Assembly: GCA_910586735.1 (NCBI GenBank)
Contig: CAJUJW010000041.1
Span: forward strand, 1-23,330
Direction of reading: 5' to 3'
DNA: 23,330 nt
From: an uncultured Oscillibacter sp.
Lineage (GTDB): Bacteria; Bacillota; Clostridia; Oscillospirales; Oscillospiraceae
Both the position numbers and the translations under genes were made by a program. Of the stretch, positions 13,435 to 21,600 are shown piece by piece; within the stretch, counting starts at the first letter, position 1; each line of letters begins with the position of its first letter. The notes beneath the pieces were generated by a model, which was not told where the DNA came from, did no database searches, and worked only from the letters and a program-made list of their open reading frames with translations.

Positions 13435-14202
13435 ATGGACAAGAAAGAGACCTTTGGCGCGGAAATCGCAAAACAGCTGCCCATAAAGGACATCTATCAA
13501 GACCTGGCCCATCCTGCCTTAAGCGAGGTGGGACAGGCCCTGCAGGGGGCCACCAGGGTGGCCCTCGCCCCCATTACAGCCTTGGTGTGGGGATACGATA
13601 AAATCGCGGGCTATCTGGACACGGCGGTTCCTCTGTACTTCGAGCGAAAGAAAATCAAGCCGGAGAACATCGTCTCTCCCGACCCGGCGGTGGCGGTTCC
13701 CCTGATCGAGGCCATGCGGTACACCTCCCACAAGGCCGAGCTGCGGGAAATGTTCGTCAACCTGCTGGGCGCTTCCATGAACAGCGCCTGCATCGACGAG
13801 CATCCGTCCTTTGTGGAGATCATCAAGCAGCTCTCCTCCGACGAATGCAAAATGCTTCAGGCCCTGCGCACGGACGACCGGAGGCCCATGATGAAAATCA
13901 GGCAGGAGCTGGCCGACGGCGGGGAACTTGACGTGACCCCCTATTTCAGCGATATCTGCTACGAGGCCAACTGTCAATTTCCGCAAAAGTTCCCCGAGTA
14001 CAAGGACAATTTGTACCGGCTGGGTTTAATAGAGGTCTATTATGACCGCCATTTAGCAGACGGCTCCTACTACCAGGATCTGAAAAACCATCCGGCGTAT
14101 CCTCAAGTCATAGCGGATGATTCCATAAAACTGGTTGAGCGGAGAAGCATGTACGTACTGAGTGAGTTCGGGAAAAAGTTCTGCGGCGTATGCATGGAAT
14201 AA
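13435..14202 (+). CDS. Abi-alpha (DUF4393) family protein
   Basis: A 255-residue soluble-looking protein. The N-terminal segment KDIYQDLAHPALSEVGQALQ followed by VALAPITALVWGYDKI matches the Abi-alpha/DUF4393 pattern I know, named after an abortive-infection protein. The central part, with LIEAMRYTSHKAELREMFVNLLGASM and HPSFVEIIKQLSSDE, is also typical of that family, and the C-terminal third is a mixed region ending in LSEFGKKFCGVCME. The mechanism of the family is not established. The start is ATG 13435, after GGGAGG with 10-base spacing; the in-frame TTG at 13417 overlaps that ribosome site. It has its own strong promoter, no partner gene, and an epimerase gene 40 bases downstream. A defence role is family-based inference. 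Confidence 0.82.
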   Translation: MDKKETFGAEIAKQLPIKDIYQDLAHPALSEVGQALQGATRVALAPITALVWGYDKIAGYLDTAVPLYFERKKIKPENIVSPDPAVAVPLIEAMRYTSHKAELREMFVNLLGASMNSACIDEHPSFVEIIKQLSSDECKMLQALRTDDRRPMMKIRQELADGGELDVTPYFSDICYEANCQFPQKFPEYKDNLYRLGLIEVYYDRHLADGSYYQDLKNHPAYPQVIADDSIKLVERRSMYVLSEFGKKFCGVCME

Positions 14203-14242
14203 TCCCCGCCTTTCATATCACCACATTTAGGAGGACCACCCC

Positions 14243-15121
14243 ATGGAATTCACCCTCACCAACGCCTCCCTGACCGCCGCCGTCCGCGCCCTGGGCGGCG
14301 AGCTGGTCTCCCTCCGGGACCTGGCCGGAACCGAATACATCTGGCAGGGCGATCCCGCTTTCTGGTCCGGGCAGAACCCCATCCTCTTCCCCATCGTGGG
14401 CAGCCTGAAAGACGGCAAAGCGGACATCGGCGGCCGGTCTTTCGAGATGGCCCGCCACGGCTTTGCCCGGCGCAGCGAGTTTGCCCCCGTGGAACAGGGA
14501 GAGGACTTTATCGTCCTGGAGCTCCGGGAGAGCCCGGAGACCCTGGCCCGCTACCCCTTCCCCTTTGTCCTCCGGGTCCGGCACCAGCTCCTGGAAAACG
14601 GCTTTTCCACCGCCTTCACCGTGGAGAACCCCGGCCCGGGCCCCCTGCCCTTCTGCGTGGGGGCCCACACCGCCATCCGCTGCCCCCTCTTTGAGGGCGA
14701 GCGCTTTGAGGACTACGCCCTCACCTTCGACCAGCCCGAGGACGCGGACACCCTCCTCCTGGACCCCCAGGGCCTCCTGCGCCCCGGCGAAACCGAGCCC
14801 AAGCTGCGGGAGGGCCGGGTCTCTCTGGACTACGCCGGCTTCCAGCGCCTGGACACCCTGATTTTCGAGGGCCTGGCCTCCACACGGGCGGAGCTGCGCC
14901 ACCGGGAGACGGGCCGGGGCGCGGCCCTGGACTTCCGGGACTTCCCCATGGTGGCCTTCTGGACCAAGCCCGGCGGGCCCTTCCTGTGCATGGAGCCCTG
15001 GCACGGCTGCGCCGCCTATGAGAACGAGACGGGCCGCTTCCAGGACAAGCCCCACGTCCTCACCCTGGCCCCCGGCGAGGAGAAAACGCTGGCCTACAGC
15101 TTTACCCTGCTGGGGAACTGA
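14243..15121 (+). CDS. aldose 1-epimerase family protein (LacX-like)
   Basis: A 292-residue galactose-mutarotase-fold protein interconverting alpha and beta anomers of sugars, or a sugar-phosphate relative. The order of motifs is right: NPILFPIVG, RHGFAR (His about 72), FCVGAHTAI with the catalytic-type His (about 142), and a late glutamate in FLCMEPWHG (about 248-253). This layout is of the LacX/YeaD-like branch rather than classical GalM. The ATG at 14243 follows AGGAGG. It could be read through from the Abi-alpha promoter because no terminator or clear promoter lies in the 40-base gap. The substrate cannot be told from sequence. Confidence 0.9.
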   Translation: MEFTLTNASLTAAVRALGGELVSLRDLAGTEYIWQGDPAFWSGQNPILFPIVGSLKDGKADIGGRSFEMARHGFARRSEFAPVEQGEDFIVLELRESPETLARYPFPFVLRVRHQLLENGFSTAFTVENPGPGPLPFCVGAHTAIRCPLFEGERFEDYALTFDQPEDADTLLLDPQGLLRPGETEPKLREGRVSLDYAGFQRLDTLIFEGLASTRAELRHRETGRGAALDFRDFPMVAFWTKPGGPFLCMEPWHGCAAYENETGRFQDKPHVLTLAPGEEKTLAYSFTLLGN

Positions 15122-15130
15122 CACAACGGA

Positions 15131-15168
15131 AAAAGGCCCTCCGGCGTGTTTCGCCGGAGGGCCTTTCC
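15131..15168. terminator. bidirectional terminator
   Basis: AAAGGCCCTCCGGCG (15132-15146) pairs with its complement (15152-15166). It lies between converging genes, with A/T tails on both sides, serving the epimerase on the plus strand and the anti-sigma-like gene on the minus strand. Confidence 0.9.
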
Positions 15169-15180
15169 GAGTCCCGGAGG

Positions 15181-16785
15181 TCATTCCTCTATGGGCCGTA
15201 TCTCCAAATAATAGTGCTCCCGCTCCAAATCCAGCTCCACGGACAGCGCGCCGTCCTCCGGGGCAAAGCCGAAGTCCTGCCCCGTGATTTCCACGTTCTC
15301 CGCGTTCACCAGGGCAGCGCTCTGCCGGGTGAAGGCCAGCGCGGACCCCAGGCGGGTCGTCAGGTCATAGCCCTGGAGGTCCTCGTTCCCAGAGCCGGAA
15401 CAGCCGAAGTCATAGCTGGGCTCCTTCCACGCCGCGCACGCCACCGCCGCGCTCCCCCCGGCGGGCGCCGTCACCGGGAAACTGAGATACAGCACCCGCT
15501 CGTGGTGCAGGGTCTCCGCCAGCATGTCGTCCAGCCGCCCGTCCTGATAGCGGTCCATGGGCGCGGCGGAGAGGGCCCCGTACTGGCACAGCAGTTCCGC
15601 CACGGCCCCCCGGTACATCTCCAGGGGAACCGCGTCAAAGGCGCTGTCCCGGTCCGCCGCCCGGTCCCCGGCGCAGCGTTCCCGGCAGTAGGTACACAGC
15701 CGGTCCAGCACCGCGTCCATCGTCGTCTCCGCGCGTCTGACAGTACAGGACACGCCCTCGATCTCCTCCCCGGCGTCACAGCCGCCGTCCCGGTAGCCCT
15801 GGAGGTCGCAGGGGCCGATGTCCTCCCCCAGGACCACCAGCAGTTTCAGGTCCGGCTCGTGCCGCTTCCCGTCGGGGACAAAGTAGCTGTACCGCCGGAA
15901 GCCCTCGCCCCACTCGCCGCCGTTGAAGCCGTAGGTCAGCACCTGGGTGGCCGCCTCGTCGATGGAGAAGGACACCGCCTGGGTGGCCGCCTGGTACTTG
16001 TCGTGGGGGGCGGCAAAGTCCGAAAACTCGTACACCGTCACCGGCGTGTCCAGAGCCGGGTAATCCCCCAGGGCCTGCTCCAGGTATTCCCCGCCCTCCA
16101 GCAGGGCCTTGTACGCCCTCCAGCTGTTCAGCGCCTCCAGGTTCATGGTGTCCGGCTCCTCCGCCCCGAAGGCGGACTGGAAGCCCCCGGAGTAGGGCCC
16201 GGCGTACAGGACCGTCTCCGCGGCCTTCCCGTCCACCGTCACGGCGGGCATGATCTCCGCCAGCTCTGAGAAGCTGCCGGCGAAGGGGTACAGGGCCGTC
16301 ACGGTGACATCCTCCTCCGTGGGGTTCGTGAGGACATAGGCGTCCGTCACCCGGGCTCCCCACTGCCGCCTCTCCCCGTGGCTGTTGGTCCCCGGGGCAA
16401 AGTCCCAGGTGACGGTCCGTTCCGCCGTCAGGGCGGCGTCCTCCAGGGTGGTCAGGGGCAGCACCGGCCCGGCGTAGGACATGAAGGTGATTCCATTCTC
16501 CACGCCGCCGGATTCACCGGTGGCACCGGGGCTCGCGGGCGCGCTGTCCGCCGGGGCCCCGCCGGAATCGCCGGTGGGCGCGCTGGAGGGGGAACCGCCG
16601 GACATGCCGCTTTTATAGCCCCGGAAGCCCCCCGTGGCCATCCAGCCGAGGCTCAGCACCAGCGCCAGGCAGGCCGCCAGGGCCGCCCAGCACCGCCAGG
16701 AGGCCCGCCGCCGGGTCTCCAGGGCCTCCTCCACCAAAGCCGGGTCCACCAGGCCCAGGACCCGGAATAAGCGTTCCGCCCTCAT
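15181..16785 (-). CDS. membrane-anchored anti-sigma-like protein with large extracellular domain
   Basis: A 534-residue single-pass protein: about 29 cytosolic residues (RVLGLVDPALVEEALETRRR), one membrane segment (about 30-52), a Gly/Ser/Pro-rich linker (about 53-95) and a 430-residue exterior domain. The short cytosolic helix resembles the ends of clostridial anti-sigma factors (as in LGxIDxxLVEEA). There is no zinc-finger HxxxCxxC motif. The exterior part has TDAYVLTNPTEEDVTVTALYPF, suggesting a beta-sandwich, plus two cysteine groups. Its ATG overlaps the sigma factor stop (ATGA at 16782-16785), which signals translational coupling and supports a regulator role. The ligand or stress sensed is unknown. 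The long extension over the sigma gene in this frame is not real. Confidence 0.8.
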   Translation of the reverse strand: MRAERLFRVLGLVDPALVEEALETRRRASWRCWAALAACLALVLSLGWMATGGFRGYKSGMSGGSPSSAPTGDSGGAPADSAPASPGATGESGGVENGITFMSYAGPVLPLTTLEDAALTAERTVTWDFAPGTNSHGERRQWGARVTDAYVLTNPTEEDVTVTALYPFAGSFSELAEIMPAVTVDGKAAETVLYAGPYSGGFQSAFGAEEPDTMNLEALNSWRAYKALLEGGEYLEQALGDYPALDTPVTVYEFSDFAAPHDKYQAATQAVSFSIDEAATQVLTYGFNGGEWGEGFRRYSYFVPDGKRHEPDLKLLVVLGEDIGPCDLQGYRDGGCDAGEEIEGVSCTVRRAETTMDAVLDRLCTYCRERCAGDRAADRDSAFDAVPLEMYRGAVAELLCQYGALSAAPMDRYQDGRLDDMLAETLHHERVLYLSFPVTAPAGGSAAVACAAWKEPSYDFGCSGSGNEDLQGYDLTTRLGSALAFTRQSAALVNAENVEITGQDFGFAPEDGALSVELDLEREHYYLEIRPIEE

Positions 16786-17339
16786 ACCGCGATTCCCTCC
16801 TTCTCCAGAAATTCCCGCAGGGCCTTCCGGCTTCGGAACAGGGAGGACTTCACCTTTCCCTCCCCGCAGCCCAGGTCCCCGGCGATCTCCGCCACCCCCT
16901 GGCCGTACCAGTACCGCCGGAGGAACATGGCCCGCCCCTCCCTGGAGAGGCCCCGCAGGAAGCCCTCCAGCGCCTCCGCCAGTTCCCGGTCCTCCAGGGC
17001 CCGTTCCGGCCCGCCGGGGGCGGGGAGGCAGTCCTCCAGCTCGCCCAGCAGGGTCTCCGCCCCGCCGCCCCGTTTCTCCGCCTGCCGCGTCTTCCAGCGG
17101 TCCAGGGAGAGGTTCCGGGTAATCCGGGCCAGCCAGGCCCGGAGGGCCCCCGGCCTCTGGGGGGGAATGGCGTTCCAGGCCCGGAGGTAGGTGTCGTTGA
17201 CGCACTCCTCCGAGTCCTCCCGGCTGCGGAGCAGGTTCCAGGCGATGCCGCCCAGCAGTTTCCCATACTTCCCGTCGGTCTCCCGGATGGCCCGCTGGTC
17301 CCGATTCCAGTACAGCTCGATGATCCGCTCATCCTCCAC
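16782..17339 (-). CDS. ECF-type RNA polymerase sigma factor
   Basis: A 185-residue sigma-70 family member with only regions 2 and 4. Region 2 shows LLRSREDSEECVNDTYLRAW, and the LARITRNLSLDRWKTRQ segment follows. Region 4 shows LSREGRAMFLRRYWYGQ and a helix-turn-helix, VAEIAGDLGCGEGKVKSSL. The start is GTG at 17339, with GAGGAGG upstream and the usual DERIIELYW N-terminus. The downstream anti-sigma-like gene overlaps by 4 bases, the standard ECF arrangement. A terminator of the preceding gene lies 40 bases upstream, so the sigma gene must have its own promoter in a short space; I could not identify it with confidence. Confidence 0.95.
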   Translation of the reverse strand: MEDERIIELYWNRDQRAIRETDGKYGKLLGGIAWNLLRSREDSEECVNDTYLRAWNAIPPQRPGALRAWLARITRNLSLDRWKTRQAEKRGGGAETLLGELEDCLPAPGGPERALEDRELAEALEGFLRGLSREGRAMFLRRYWYGQGVAEIAGDLGCGEGKVKSSLFRSRKALREFLEKEGIAV

Positions 17340-17377
17340 GGTCTCCGCCTCCTCTCAGGTTCTTCTTCCAGTTAAGA

Positions 17378-17423
17378 CGAAAAAATCCGCCGCCGGGTTT
17401 CGCGGCGGCGGAAAATTTTTTCG
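17378..17423 (-). terminator. terminator after the C39-type peptidase gene
   Basis: CGAAAAAAT and CCGCCGCCG (17378-17395) pair with the complement at 17403-17423 around GGGTTT with a 3-base bulge. T-runs on both strands make it effective in either direction. Confidence 0.85.
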
Positions 17424-17440
17424 TCCTCTCGGGGGCATTT

Positions 17441-18490
17441 TTACTCTGCCGGGGCGGACAGCGCCCAGAGCGGCGCGCCGTCGTTCCGGCTGGGGGACAG
17501 CTCCTCCAGAATCAGGGACAGGTCCCAGGGGATGAGGCTGCGGTCCCGGCTGGCGGGGTCCGCCACCAGAATCTCCCCGCTGAGGGTGGTCCCCCGCAGG
17601 AGGATGAAGTGTCCGCCCCTGGTGAAGTGCCCCTTGGTCATCAGGGCCACCAGGAGCTCCCCGTCGTTCAGACGCCGGTAGATCTCCTCGGCCTCCACCG
17701 CTGCCGGGTCCAGGGCTTGGCACTCCAGGCCGAAGGTCTCCGCCACGCCCTGGACCATGGCCAGGTAGGACCCGTGGTTCCGGCACCAATAGCCGTCCCG
17801 GACGCAGAGCGCCGCCATGTCCGCCGGGTCCACGATCTCCCCCGTCAGGGAGGACACCGCCATGGCCATGGCCGTGGGGCCGCAGCCGTGGGTGGCCAGG
17901 GGGTCGGTGCCGTACATCTGCGCCTCCCGGCTCTCGTCCGTCTGGTTGAAGTAGGCCACCTCCAGCCCGCCGCCGGTGAGAATCTCCTGCCCGTCCCGCT
18001 CCACGATGTCGCTGATGAGGGGGTCCAGTATCTCATTGGGCGGGGCCAGCTCGGGCTCGGACAGGGCGGAGTTGGGCTCCTCCGTCACCGGTTCCGGTTC
18101 CGGCTCCTCCGGCGGGGCGGGAGGCGGGGCCGTCAGCTCCTCCCACCAGTCCCGCAGGGCCCGCCCGGCGGCGGAAATGCCCTCTCCCGCCCGTTCCGCC
18201 AGCTGTTCCGCCCCCCGGCCCAGGGCCTCCAGGCCCTTCCCCGCCGTCTGCACGGCCTGGTGGGCGGTCTCCCGGACGGGCTCCATCACTTTCTCGTAGA
18301 GGGCGGGTTCAAAGACCCGGCAGGCCGCCAGTTCCGCCCCGCCGATGCAGACCAGGGCCAGGAGGATCAGGGCGGCCCAGCGGACCCAGGGGCGCTTTTT
18401 CCGCCGCCAGGGGGGCCGCTGGCTGGCAAAGGGTTTCAGGCGCTGTATCTCCTTCAGGGTCTCCTCCTCCGGGGTGGTCCGTCGTCCCAT
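17441..18490 (-). CDS. membrane-tethered C39-like cysteine peptidase domain protein
   Basis: A 349-residue protein with a basic cytosolic N-terminus, one membrane segment (about 37-57), a helical stalk with Ala/Glu heptads (60-120), a Pro/Glu-rich linker (120-155) and a C-terminal peptidase_C39_2-type domain (175-349). The papain-like set is visible: Gln183 (YFNQTD), Cys203 in THGCGPTAMAMAVSSLTG, His294 in GGHFILLRG, and Asp311 in VADPASRD. The domain would face outside the membrane. These domains cut peptide bonds or bind peptides; the target is unknown. The ATG at 18490 follows AAAGGAG. It lies just upstream of the sigma/anti-sigma pair on the same strand but is separated from it by a terminator. 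Confidence 0.88.
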   Translation of the reverse strand: MGRRTTPEEETLKEIQRLKPFASQRPPWRRKKRPWVRWAALILLALVCIGGAELAACRVFEPALYEKVMEPVRETAHQAVQTAGKGLEALGRGAEQLAERAGEGISAAGRALRDWWEELTAPPPAPPEEPEPEPVTEEPNSALSEPELAPPNEILDPLISDIVERDGQEILTGGGLEVAYFNQTDESREAQMYGTDPLATHGCGPTAMAMAVSSLTGEIVDPADMAALCVRDGYWCRNHGSYLAMVQGVAETFGLECQALDPAAVEAEEIYRRLNDGELLVALMTKGHFTRGGHFILLRGTTLSGEILVADPASRDRSLIPWDLSLILEELSPSRNDGAPLWALSAPAE

Positions 18491-18528
18491 GGCCAGGCTC
18501 CTTTCCTCTCGGCTGCTCTTATGGTCCT

Positions 18529-18557
18529 ACTATACCATATCGCCGGGGGCGCTTCAA
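18529..18557 (-). promoter_or_regulatory. promoter of the C39-like gene
   Basis: Minus strand TTGAAG (18552-18557), 17-base spacer ending in TGG, TATAGT (18529-18534). Confidence 0.8.
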
Positions 18558-18579
18558 GGGCAGAGCCGCCCTTTCCACC

Positions 18580-18613
18580 AAAAACCAAGGGCCGCCCGGC
18601 GGGCGGCCCTTGG
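18580..18613 (-). terminator. terminator after the SLH surface protein gene
   Basis: CCAAGGGCCGCCC (18585-18597) pairs with GGGCGGCCCTTGG (18601-18613), with a U-run on the minus strand from the A-run at 18580-18584. The outer arms and the A-run match the ridA terminator. Confidence 0.9.
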
Positions 18614-18625
18614 TGGGTGCGCGGT

Positions 18626-21600
18626 TTATCTGCGGTAGTTCTGCATACGCCAGACGATGGCGGAGACCTGACCCCGGGTCAGGGTGTTGGAGGGGCGGAA
18701 GGTGCTGGTTCCGTTGTTGAAGTATCCCTCCACAATGCCCGCGGCGTTCAGGGCCTGGACATAGACATCCGCCGTGTCCGTAAAGGGCTTCACGCTGGAG
18801 AGGTTGTTGATGTCCAGCTTCAAGGCCCCGGCGGCCAGCTGGGCCACCTGGAGGCGGGTGATGGGCCCGTTCAGGGCCACGTTGTTCCGGGTGACAAGCC
18901 CGTCGGCCTGGGCCTTGGCCAGGTAGCCGCTGAACGTGCTTCCGGCCACGGTGGGGGCCTGGTCGGGATAGCCCGCCGCCTTCATGATCAGTTTCAGGGC
19001 CGCGCCGTAGGTGATGGTGCTGTCCGGTTTGAAGTTCCCGTCGGCATAGCCGTCTATGACGGCGGAGTCCGCCAGCTCCATGACGTATTTATAGCACCAG
19101 GTGGCGGCGGTGATGTCCTTGAAGTCCTTCCGGGCGTTCAGCACGCCCATGGAGAACAGGCCCGAGGCGATGGGCGTTCCGCTGGCGTTCACGGCCACGT
19201 AGGGGATCTCCACCGGGCCGGTGTAATTGGTCTGGGGGACGAAGCGCAGCTGGCCCAGCAGCTGGTTTCCGGAGTTATAGCCGTAGACCGTGGTGGTGTC
19301 GGCGGGGGTGGCCCCGGTGCCTACGTAGATGGTGCCCACGGTGGCGGCGGGGAGTTTCAGCAGCTGGACGCCGCTGGGGGTGGTGCCCGTGGCCGCCGCC
19401 ACGGCGGCGGCGATGGAGGAGGCCGGGAAGGTGACGGCGGTGTTCTTGGGCGTGGGGCCGTAGACCTCGGAGACGGCCTTGCTGGTCACGCTGATCAGAA
19501 TGGCCCCGGCGGCGGACTGGCCGTTGGTCCCGTAGGCCGTGAAGGGAATGCTGGCGCAGTAGTTGGTGCCGGAGGGGACGTAGGTCAGCTCCGTCAGGGC
19601 GTACTCGCTGTTGGACGCGGGGCTCATGTAGAGGTTCCGCCCCCGGTTGACGGCGGTGATCTGCTCCCGGACCGAGGAGCCGTAGCTGCTGGCCCCGTAG
19701 TAGTTATAGTACAGCCCTCCGGTGACGGGCACGTCGTTGAGCACCACGTACTGGAGCACGCCGCCGGGATAGGCGCTCTTGAAGTACCGGGCCAGGTCGT
19801 TGGCGTTGATCTGGACGTTGGTCCCGGTGACCACGGCGTAGCGCACGCTTCCCACCAGGTTGGAGGAGGACACGGCGGTGCTGGGCATGATGATCAGCAC
19901 GCCCTCCTGGGACCGGCCGTTGACCCCGTAGGCGGTGAAGCGCAGCGTCACCTTGCCGCTGGTGAAGGAGTTGGCGGCGGCGAAGGTCAGCTCATTGAGG
20001 GCGTAGTCCCCCTTCCGGGCGTCGGAGGCGTTGTAGTAGAACCGCACGTCCTGGAGGCTGGAGCGGGTGAAGGAGTAGGAGTAGCTGGTGCCGTACCCGG
20101 TGTAGAGGGTGCCGCTGTTGTCCGGGAACTCCAGGTTGCCGGGCACGTCGAAGACCACGTAGTCCAGACTGGAGCTGGAGTAGCTCTTGCGGAAGAACTC
20201 GTCGAACTTGGTCCGGTCGAAGTTCACCGTCTTTCCGGGGGTGACGGTGCAGGTGATGTCCCCGCCGGTGGAGACTTTCAGCCGCAGGGTCCCCTGCTCA
20301 TAGGTGCTGTTGTCGTAATAGGCCCGGAAGGGCATGGACAGCTCGGTCCCGTTGGCGGCGTTGGCGTTTGGCCGGAAGTAGAGGCTTCCGATGGAGTAGG
20401 TGTTGTAATTGGGGGTCCCGTTGTAGAACTGGGACCGGTCATAGGTCAGGTCGCTGCGGCTCAGCTGGGTGTTCCCGGCGTAGAGGGCGCCGGGGAAGCT
20501 GGCGTAGTCGCTGCCCGCCTCGAAGGCCACGTATTTCACCGTCCGGGTGGTGCCCGTCACGGTCTGATAGAAGCGGTTGAAGTTGTCGGCGGAGAAGCTG
20601 ACGGACCCGCCGGGGGCCGCCTCATAGGTGATGGTGTTGACCTCGGAGGTGACGATGATCCGCAGGATGCCCTCCTCGAAGTCGGTTCCGCTGGTGCCGT
20701 AGAAGGCCCGGAAGGGGATGTTGAGGCAGTCGCCCTCCCTGGCGCTCCGGTCGGCCTGGAAGGTCATGTCGTCCAGCAGATAGTCGCTGCGGCTGGGGGC
20801 GTCGGAGGAGGTGTAGTAGAACCGGACCCCGTTATAGGCCAGGTCCGTCACCCGCAGGGCGGTGGTCTTGACGTACAGCGCCCCGTAGAAGTTCCGGTAG
20901 CTGTCCGGGGCGGAGAAGGTCACGGAGCTGATGGTCCGGCCGCTGTAGTCGGAGAGGTACTGATAGACCCGGTTGAAGGCGGCCTTGTCCAGCCGGGCGG
21001 TGCCGCCGGGGGCCACGTTCAGAGTCACCGTGTCCCGGGATCCGTTCTTGTCGATGATGATCCGCAGAACGCCCTTGACGGAGTTCTCCCGGTCGTAGAA
21101 GGCCCGGAAGGGAATCTCCAGCTCGTCCCCCTCCTTGGCCCCGGAGGCGGCCTGGAAAATCAGATCGTCAATGCCGTAGCTGTCCCGCCGGTCCGTGGAG
21201 TAGTAGAACCACTCCTCGGACAGCGTTTTCTTGGAGTAGGCCGCGTGGCCGGAGGCCCGGATGTCCCCGGTGAAATAAGTATAGTCGTCGTTGGGGGAGA
21301 ACTCCACATAGCTGATGGTCCGGGTGGAGCTGGTCAGGTTCTGATAGACCTGGTTGAAGTCGCTGCGGTTGAAGGTGATGGAGCTGCCGGGGGCCACCCG
21401 GTAGACCACCTCGTCCTCCTGCCGGGTCTCCTTGTCGACGATGATCCGCAGAGTTCCGTCCCGGTTTTCATAGCGGCCCCGGTAGTGGACGGTCAGGGTC
21501 AGCTGGTCGCCCACGTCCGCCCGGCTCAGGGCCTTGAAGTTCAGGCTGTCCAGGGTGTAATCCACCCGGTTGTCCCCGTCGGGGTAGAAGTCGTTGCGGT

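Noticed and set aside
15181..17205. A 674-codon minus-strand reading that fuses sequence over the sigma gene to the anti-sigma-like protein
   Set aside because: The upstream part is the wrong frame of the sigma factor; the ATG at 16785 overlapping the sigma stop is the natural start.
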